From JADLGL01 sp050184415 (GTDB lineage: Bacteria > Pseudomonadota > Alphaproteobacteria > Rhizobiales > Kaistiaceae): a stretch of 64,000 nucleotides of DNA. The position numbers and the translations under genes are program-made. Where the stretch lies: NCBI GenBank assembly GCA_050184415.1, contig JBFXAJ010000005.1, positions 1 through 64,000 of the forward strand. The letters run 5' to 3'. The notes under the pieces were generated by a model. That model ran no database searches. It was given only the letters and a program-made list of their open reading frames with translations, and had not been told where the DNA came from. Of this stretch, positions 59,013-64,000 are shown piece by piece; the first letter of the stretch is position 1, and each line of letters opens with the position of its first letter.

Positions 59013-59867
59013 CTACGCGTCGTCGAACAGCATCCGGCAAACGTCATCGGCGGTGGCCCCCGCTGCCCGGAGCTCGCGGAGTCCCGTCGACTTCGAGGAC
59101 TTCGCAAGCTTCAGGCCCCGGTCATCGAGAATGAGCCGATGATGGCGGTAGCGCGGCTCGGGAAGGCGCAGCAAGGTCTGAAGCACCCTATGCACAGCGG
59201 TGGCGGCATAGAGGTCCCGGCCGCGCACCACGTCCGTCACACCCTGCAGAGCGTCGTCAACGACGACCGCCAAATGATAGCTGGTCGGCGTTTCGCGTCC
59301 GGCGAGGATCACGTCGCCCCATGCAAGAGGGTCCGCCGCGATCGTGCCGCTCTCCGCCTCGCGCCAGGACAAGGCCCCGGCGAGTGCCGCGGCCTCGGCC
59401 ATGCGGAGACGAACGACATGCGGTTCGCCGGCGCGAACCCGCGCTGCCGCCTCGGCCTCGGAGAGCGAGCGGTCCAGTGGCGGATAGTGCGGGGCGCCGT
59501 CGGGATCGCGCGGCCAGGCCGGACCGCTCCTCTCCGCCGCACTGATCGCCCGCGTGATTTCGGCGCGGCTCATGAAGGCCGGATAGGTCAGGCCCATCGA
59601 CCGAAGCCGGTCGAGCGCGGCTGCGTAGTCCGCGAAGTGTTCCGACTGTCGCCGCGGCGGGCCCTCGAATCGAATGCCGAGCCAGGCAAGATCCTCGTGG
59701 ATCGCCGCCACGTATTCGGGACGGCAGCGCTCGCGATCGATGTCCTCGATCCGCAGGAGGAGCCGGCCGCCGCTGGCCTGCGCCAGGCGCTGGTTGAGGA
59801 GCGCCGAATAGGCGTGGCCGAGATGGAGGAAGCCATTGGGGCTTGGTGCGAAGCGGAAGACGGACAT
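59013..59867 (-). CDS. gluQRS: glutamyl-Q tRNA(Asp) synthetase
   Basis: The protein has 284 residues from ATG 59867. F-A-P-S-P-N-G-F-L-H-L-G-H contains the class I HIGH motif and K-L-A-K-S-S-K-S is the KMSKS equivalent. It is shorter than GluRS and lacks the anticodon-binding domain, as expected for GluQ-RS, which attaches glutamate to queuosine in tRNA(Asp). The zinc-binding cysteines of E. coli GluQ-RS are not seen: the corresponding Y-P-A-F-M-S-R-A-E-I has none. Confidence 0.92.
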   Translation of the reverse strand: MSVFRFAPSPNGFLHLGHAYSALLNQRLAQASGGRLLLRIEDIDRERCRPEYVAAIHEDLAWLGIRFEGPPRRQSEHFADYAAALDRLRSMGLTYPAFMSRAEITRAISAAERSGPAWPRDPDGAPHYPPLDRSLSEAEAAARVRAGEPHVVRLRMAEAAALAGALSWREAESGTIAADPLAWGDVILAGRETPTSYHLAVVVDDALQGVTDVVRGRDLYAATAVHRVLQTLLRLPEPRYRHHRLILDDRGLKLAKSSKSTGLRELRAAGATADDVCRMLFDDA

Positions 59868-59933
59868 CGCTGGCGGGTTGATCGGCGCGGTCCGGGCGTG
59901 CTTAGCAGGCGGCTGGAGGGTTCAGCCAGCGTC

Positions 59934-60572
59934 ATGCGGACCATCGACACGGAAGCCGACATTGCGGAGGGACTGGCGCACCTTGCCGCCGTCGACCCAA
60001 GGCTCGTCCCCGTGATCGCGGCGTCCGGCCCGGTGCCGGTGCGCCGCACCAGGGCGGGTTACGAAGGCATCGCCCGCATTGTCGTCAGCCAGCAGCTCTC
60101 GACCGCCAGCGCGGGGGCGATCTGGCGCCGCTTCGCCGAGGCGCTGCCCGAGGTATCGCCGGCCGCAGTCGCCGCTGCGAGCGACGAAACCTTGCGTGCC
60201 GCAGGACTCTCGGCGGGCAAGGTCCGCACCCTTCGCGCCGCCGCTGCGGCGATCCTCGATGGGCTCGATGTCGGTGCGTTGGGCTCGATCCCTGCGGAGG
60301 AGGCGATGGCGGCGCTCACGGCGATCAAGGGCATCGGTCCGTGGACGGCCGAGATCTACCTCCTGTTTTGCCTGGGCCATGCCGACGTCCTGCCGGCCGG
60401 CGACCTGGCACTCCGCAACTCGGCACGGGCTGCGCTCGGGCTTGCCGAGACGCCGTCCGTGAAGGAGCTCGAGGCAATAGCGCAGGGCTGGTCGCCATGG
60501 CGGGGCGTCGCCGCGATCCTCCTCTGGGCCTACTATCGCACGCTGTCCCGCCGCGAGGTCACGCCCGCATGA
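59934..60572 (+). CDS. DNA-3-methyladenine glycosylase II-like (AlkA family)
   Basis: The start at ATG 59934 gives 212 residues. I-V-V-S-Q-Q-L-S-T-A-S-A is the usual start of the HhH-GPD core, L-T-A-I-K-G-I-G-P-W-T-A-E is the helix-hairpin-helix, and the catalytic aspartate lies in P-A-G-D-L-A-L-R-N. It excises alkylated bases. The longer upstream frame is antisense to gluQRS. Divergent from gluQRS, it overlaps the esterase gene by four bases. Confidence 0.92.
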   Translation: MRTIDTEADIAEGLAHLAAVDPRLVPVIAASGPVPVRRTRAGYEGIARIVVSQQLSTASAGAIWRRFAEALPEVSPAAVAAASDETLRAAGLSAGKVRTLRAAAAAILDGLDVGALGSIPAEEAMAALTAIKGIGPWTAEIYLLFCLGHADVLPAGDLALRNSARAALGLAETPSVKELEAIAQGWSPWRGVAAILLWAYYRTLSRREVTPA

Positions 60573-61231
60573 CAGAGCAGCTCGACGGTCCGCGGCGCCC
60601 GCCCGCGAACGGCAACCGGCCGAAGCAGCTCGTGGTGCTGCTCCACGGCTACGGTGCCGATGGCGACGATCTGATCGGCCTTGCCGACTATTGGAGCGCG
60701 CTCCTGCCGGATGCGGCGTTCGTGTCGCCCCACGCGCCGTTTGCCTGCGGCGCGGCGGCCTGGGGCCGCGAGTGGTTTCCGCTGGTGCAGCGCGACCAGG
60801 CTTCGATCGCGGCTGGTATTGCCTTGGCCGCCCCGATCCTCGATTCCTTCCTGGACGCCGAACTCGATCGATCGGGCGTGCGACCGGAGGCGCTCGCCCT
60901 GGTCGGATTCAGCCAGGGGGCAATGATGGCGCTCGACATCGGGCCGGCCCGCCCGGGCCCGATCGCGGGGATCCTTTCCTATTCGGGGCTGATCGCGCGG
61001 CCGGTCCGTCCGGCGTATCCGGGGCGTCCCCCGGTGTTCCTGTTCCATGGCAGTGAGGACCAGCTGATTCCCCCGACCGCGCTCGGCCGGGCCGAACAGG
61101 CGCTCGCCGAAGCAGGCCTGCCCGTCGAGGCCCATCTCCAGCGGGCGCTTGGCCACGGCATCGACCAGGAGGGACTGAAGCGTGGCGGCCGATTCCTCGC
61201 CAATGTCCTCGCCCCCGCGGTCAACGGCTGA
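60569..61231 (+). CDS. phospholipase/carboxylesterase-family alpha/beta hydrolase
   Basis: The start at ATG 60569 overlaps the glycosylase stop; 220 residues. L-L-H-G-Y-G-A-D-G-D-D-L-I is the oxyanion region, L-V-G-F-S-Q-G-A-M-M-A-L the nucleophile elbow, H-G-S-E-D-Q-L-I-P the acid, and A-L-G-H-G-I the histidine, giving a full triad. It matches the carboxylesterase/thioesterase type of YpfH. It is cytoplasmic. The substrate is unknown. Confidence 0.92.
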   Translation: MTEQLDGPRRPPANGNRPKQLVVLLHGYGADGDDLIGLADYWSALLPDAAFVSPHAPFACGAAAWGREWFPLVQRDQASIAAGIALAAPILDSFLDAELDRSGVRPEALALVGFSQGAMMALDIGPARPGPIAGILSYSGLIARPVRPAYPGRPPVFLFHGSEDQLIPPTALGRAEQALAEAGLPVEAHLQRALGHGIDQEGLKRGGRFLANVLAPAVNG

Positions 61232-61325
61232 AGCTGTCGGGAAGTCCTTCCGGCGCTTCACAAGCCTGTCGCAGTCGCTATACACTATGCAGTGAGAAGC
61301 GGGGCCTGCCACCCAACTTGTTGCG

Positions 61326-61895
61326 TTGGAGAAGCGCTTGACGATCGCCCTCTCACCGGGGTCCAATCCAGCGTTGGTGCTGAACGCGGACTATCGTCCG
61401 CTCAGCTACTACCCCCTCTCTCTGTGGTCCTGGCAGGACACGATCAAGGCGGTCTTCCTCGACCGCGTGAACATCGTCTCCGAGTATGACACCGCGGTCC
61501 GCAGCCCCACCTTCGTGATGCGGCTTCCGAGCGTGGTGTCGCTGAAGACGTTCGTTAAGCCGGCGCGCTCGCCCGCCTTCACGCGGTTCAACGTGTTCCT
61601 GAGGGACCGCTTCCAGTGCCAGTATTGCGGCGAGCGCGAGGACCTCACCTTCGACCACCTGATCCCGCGCTCGCGTGGCGGCCAGACCACCTGGGAGAAC
61701 GTCGTCGCCGCCTGCTCGCCCTGCAATCTCCGGAAGGGCGGCGACACGCCGGAGCAGGCCCACATGTTCCCCGCACAGAAGCCGTACCGGCCGTCGGTGT
61801 CCGACCTCCACAACAATGGCCGGCTGTTCCCGCCGAACTACCTGCACCAGAGCTGGCTGGACTACCTTTACTGGGATACCGAGCTCGATCCCTGA
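61326..61895 (+). CDS. HNH endonuclease family protein
   Basis: The product is 189 residues from TTG 61326; TTG 61338, close after GGAGAAG, is an equally possible start. The HNH domain is near 98-145: C-Q-Y-C-G-E-R-E-D-L-T-F-D-H-L-I-P-R-S-R-G-G, then W-E-N-V-V-A-A-C-S-P-C-N-L-R-K-G, with four zinc cysteines and the catalytic His-Asn-His. The N-terminal P-L-S-Y-Y-P-L-S-L-W-S-W-Q and C-terminal N-Y-L-H-Q-S-W-L-D-Y-L-Y-W mark a widespread chromosomal alphaproteobacterial type rather than a phage or restriction nuclease. Confidence 0.93.
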   Translation: MEKRLTIALSPGSNPALVLNADYRPLSYYPLSLWSWQDTIKAVFLDRVNIVSEYDTAVRSPTFVMRLPSVVSLKTFVKPARSPAFTRFNVFLRDRFQCQYCGEREDLTFDHLIPRSRGGQTTWENVVAACSPCNLRKGGDTPEQAHMFPAQKPYRPSVSDLHNNGRLFPPNYLHQSWLDYLYWDTELDP

Positions 61896-62185
61896 CGGCG
61901 GAACAGCTGGATCGCCCCGACGATCAGAACCGCAAGGATGGCGCCGGCGGCAGCGCCGGCGATGGCGCCGATCGCCCCATTGGCAATCACCGTCAGCGCG
62001 TTGGTCGACCGCCACACGCCGTTGAAGCCGGCGATTCCGGCGGCGGCTCCGATGGGGGCAAGGTAGATTGCCGCCTTCGTAGCCGCTGCCGCCATGAGTT
62101 GGCCTGGAGATCTTGGAGCGGGATCGGCAGGGGTCGCGATACTGGGACGAGCCGCCGGCTCGACCGGTTCCGGCTCGTCGCTCAT
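61868..62185 (-). CDS. small two-helix membrane protein
   Basis: The protein has 105 residues from ATG 62185, overlapping the obgE stop by four bases. The first 30 residues are rich in Pro, Ala and Glu. Two hydrophobic segments follow (A-I-Y-L-A-P-I-G-A-A-A-G-I-A-G and A-G-A-A-A-G-A-I-L-A-V-L-I-V-G-A-I) with a basic C-terminus. Its end overlaps the convergent HNH gene by 28 bases. I do not recognise a family. Coupling to obgE suggests co-expression only. Confidence 0.65.
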   Translation of the reverse strand: MSDEPEPVEPAARPSIATPADPAPRSPGQLMAAAATKAAIYLAPIGAAAGIAGFNGVWRSTNALTVIANGAIGAIAGAAAGAILAVLIVGAIQLFRRQGSSSVSQ

Positions 62186-63219
62186 GGCCGCCAGGCTTCG
62201 GCCGGTACCTTCGGCGACACCGCCTCCTCGGCCTTGCTCTCGTCGATCACTCGCAGCATGGCCCGCAGCGCCTCGGTGATCCCGATCCGCGCCGGAGCAG
62301 AGACCACCATCGGCGGCCGCTTCGCGGCCTTGGTCAGGGCACGCACCTTTTTCTTGAGGTCGGAGTCGGTGAGCGCGTCGGCCTTCGACAGAGCCACGAT
62401 CTCCGGCTTCTCGTCGAGGCCGTTGCCATAAGCCGCAAGCTCGTTGCGGATCGTCAGATAGTCGCCGGCGGGATCCTCGTTGGTCCCGTCCACGAGATGC
62501 AGCAGGATCCGGCAGCGCTCGATATGGCCAAGGAAGCGGTCGCCGACGCCGGCGCCCTCATGCGCGCCTTCGATCAGCCCGGGTATGTCCGCCAGGACGA
62601 ATTCGCGGCCATCGATGTGGACGACGCCGAGATTCGGGTGGAGCGTCGTGAACGGATAGTCGGCGATCTTCGGCTTCGCGGCGGATACCGCGGCAAGGAA
62701 GGTCGACTTCCCCGCATTCGGCAGTCCGACAAGCCCGGCGTCGGCGATCAGCTTCAACCGGAGCCAGATTTCCATCTCGACGCCTTCCTGGCCGGGATTG
62801 GCCCGGCGCGGCGCCCGGTTGGTGGACGTCGTGAAGTGGAGATTGCCGAAGCCGCCATTTCCCCCGCGGGCGAGCACGACCTTCTGGCCGACCTCCATCA
62901 TGTCGGCGAGGAGGTTCTCGTCCTCGTCGAAGATCTGGGTTCCGACCGGCACCTTGAGGATGACGTCCGCTCCGTCGGCGCCGGTGCGGTTCCGGCCCAT
63001 GCCGTGCATCCCCGTCTTGGCCTTGAAGTGCTGCTGGTAGCGGTAGTCGATCAGCGTATTGAGGCCGTCGGCGGCAACAGCGATGACGTCGCCCCCCCGG
63101 CCGCCATTGCCGCCATCGGGACCGCCGAACTCGATAAACTTCTCGCGCCGGAACGAGACCGCGCCGGCGCCGCCGTCACCGGAGCGGATGTAGATCTTGG
63201 CCTGGTCGAGGAACTTCAT
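62182..63219 (-). CDS. obgE: ribosome-assembly GTPase Obg
   Basis: The start at ATG 63219 gives 345 residues beginning M-K-F-L-D-Q-A-K-I-Y-I-R-S-G-D-G-G-A-G, the Obg-fold N-terminus with glycine-rich helices. GTPase motifs are G-L-P-N-A-G-K-S-T (G1), the T of Y-P-F-T-T-L (G2), D-I-P-G-L-I-E-G-A-H-E-G (G3) and L-S-K-A-D (NKxD variant). It aids 50S subunit assembly and stress control. It is 120 bp downstream of rpmA, the usual rplU-rpmA-obgE order. Confidence 0.97.
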   Translation of the reverse strand: MKFLDQAKIYIRSGDGGAGAVSFRREKFIEFGGPDGGNGGRGGDVIAVAADGLNTLIDYRYQQHFKAKTGMHGMGRNRTGADGADVILKVPVGTQIFDEDENLLADMMEVGQKVVLARGGNGGFGNLHFTTSTNRAPRRANPGQEGVEMEIWLRLKLIADAGLVGLPNAGKSTFLAAVSAAKPKIADYPFTTLHPNLGVVHIDGREFVLADIPGLIEGAHEGAGVGDRFLGHIERCRILLHLVDGTNEDPAGDYLTIRNELAAYGNGLDEKPEIVALSKADALTDSDLKKKVRALTKAAKRPPMVVSAPARIGITEALRAMLRVIDESKAEEAVSPKVPAEAWRP

Positions 63220-63339
63220 CGGGCGGTCTCTTCGAAAAAGCAAAACGCGCCGGGCAGGCCGGCGCGTTCCAATCCGATAGCTGGTGTCCGCAAGCGGCGC
63301 GGTCAATGCCCCGCCGGAGCGAGACAGGCGCCGCGGAGC

Positions 63340-63606
63340 CTATTCGGCGGCTTCTGCCGCGAGCACGGAAACGTAGCTGCGGCCATTGCCACGGGTCCGG
63401 AAGGTCACCACGCCGTCGATCGTGGCGAAGATCGTGTGATCCTTGCCGATACCAACGCCGGTGCCGGGGTGCCACTTGGTGCCGCGCTGGCGGATGATGA
63501 TGTTGCCGGCGATCGCCTGCTGGCCGCCGGCGAGCTTGACGCCGAGACGGCGACCGGCGGAGTCGCGGCCGTTGCGGGACGAACCGCCTGCCTTTTTGTG
63601 AGCCAT
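63340..63606 (-). CDS. rpmA: 50S ribosomal protein L27
   Basis: The 88-residue protein from ATG 63606 begins M-A-H-K-K-A-G-G-S-S-R-N-G-R-D-S, the conserved L27 N-terminus that reaches the peptidyl-transferase centre. I-I-R-Q-R-G-T-K-W-H-P-G follows. There is no cleavable Firmicutes-type extension. It lies 14 bp after rplU. Confidence 0.98.
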   Translation of the reverse strand: MAHKKAGGSSRNGRDSAGRRLGVKLAGGQQAIAGNIIIRQRGTKWHPGTGVGIGKDHTIFATIDGVVTFRTRGNGRSYVSVLAAEAAE

Positions 63607-63620
63607 GGTTCAGTCCTTCC

Positions 63621-63935
63621 TTATGCGCCGGCGGCGATGCCGGTGATGCGGACCAGCGTGTGATGCTGGCGGTGGCCGCGCGTCCGCTTGGAGTTCTTGC
63701 GGCGGCGCTTCTTGAACGCGATGACCTTGTCGCCGCGCGTGTGCTCGACAACCTCGCCGGAGACCGACGCACCGGCAACCGTCGGTGCGCCGACGGTCGG
63801 CGTATCGCCGCCGAGCATGAGGACCTCGCCGAAGGCGATGGTATCACCGACCTCGGCTTCGACGCGATCGATCTCGATCACGTCGTTCGCGGCGACCCGG
63901 TACTGCCGGCCGCCGGCTTTGATGACTGCGAACAT
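63621..63935 (-). CDS. rplU: 50S ribosomal protein L21
   Basis: The 104-residue protein from ATG 63935 begins M-F-A-V-I-K-A-G-G-R-Q-Y-R-V, typical of L21, and ends with the R-R-R-K-N-S-K-R-T-R-G-H-R-Q basic segment followed by the variable tail. It heads the rplU-rpmA-obgE operon. Only 65 bp of leader lies in the window, with no structure I can assign. Confidence 0.98.
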   Translation of the reverse strand: MFAVIKAGGRQYRVAANDVIEIDRVEAEVGDTIAFGEVLMLGGDTPTVGAPTVAGASVSGEVVEHTRGDKVIAFKKRRRKNSKRTRGHRQHHTLVRITGIAAGA

Positions 63936-64000
63936 CGTTTTCTTAACTCGTGTGTTCTGCCACGCCTCGCGAGCGGGCTTCTTCCAGTCGGAAATGGTGG

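Noticed and set aside
61326..61895. HNH nuclease as part of a phage or restriction system
   Set aside because: It resembles a widespread chromosomal type, and its neighbours (an esterase, a small membrane protein, obgE) are housekeeping or unrelated.

Overview
The window looks like chromosomal DNA of a GC-rich (roughly 68-70% by eye) alphaproteobacterium, most likely of the order Hyphomicrobiales (Rhizobiales). The pointers are a pqqABCDE operon, an extensin-like peptidase, a BTLCP-type cysteine peptidase, a twin-helix HIG1-like protein beside a PduO adenosyltransferase, gluQRS, an HNH nuclease of the typical alphaproteobacterial type, and the obgE-rpmA-rplU block. The genus cannot be read from the sequence. 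I saw no rRNA, CRISPR array, insertion sequence, integrase or phage module.

Layout. 1-6 kb: a partial dsbB, tRNA-Leu(CAA), an alpha/beta hydrolase, a cytochrome P450, a frameshifted membrane-protein remnant and leuB. 6.4-12.8 kb: an envelope cluster with a periplasmic alpha-carbonic anhydrase, three secreted pentapeptide-repeat proteins with cysteine pairs at both ends, a small secreted protein (its paralogue lies at 1.65 kb) and an MMPL/RND exporter. 13.4-14.7 kb: an isolated sdhC, a DUF3052 protein and a lipoprotein. 14.8-18.1 kb: the PQQ operon with its 26-residue PqqA precursor. 18.4-27.7 kb: an iminopeptidase, ispA, a secreted PDZ protein, an outer-membrane barrel, lysA, an extensin-like peptidase and hrpB.

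27.8-31.8 kb: a compact five-gene operon (two GNAT-type acyltransferases, a cysteine-hydrolase-fold protein, a 64-residue protein and a SAM methyltransferase) divergent from a LysR regulator with a dyad between them. This is the best candidate for an undescribed small-molecule pathway. 33.1-36.4 kb: a noticeably AT-richer stretch carrying a secreted protein of six Cys-x12-Cys repeats, glycine linkers and a C-terminal beta/gamma-crystallin-like domain, next to a periplasmic transglutaminase-like cysteine peptidase. 36.4-41.4 kb: an MsbA-like ABC exporter, an M20 amidohydrolase, a lipoprotein, tRNA-Thr(CGT), a heptamer-repeat hairpin and rlmJ.

41.6-45.1 kb: a sulfur-oxidation operon (cytochrome c, flavocytochrome c sulfide dehydrogenase flavoprotein, YeeE/YedE transporter and a fused SoxYZ carrier that seems to start at CTG). 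45.3-48.6 kb: a glycine betaine/choline ABC importer, followed by two tandem CAP-domain proteins, a DD-carboxypeptidase and a PAP2 phosphatase with a long disordered tail. 52.5-64 kb: transporters, 3-hydroxyacyl-CoA dehydrogenase, rhomboid protease, cobalamin adenosyltransferase, TspO, gluQRS, an AlkA-like glycosylase, an HNH nuclease and obgE-rpmA-rplU.

A ~42-bp palindromic element occurs twice in inverted orientation (14722 and 53718), each time between the ends of two convergent genes.
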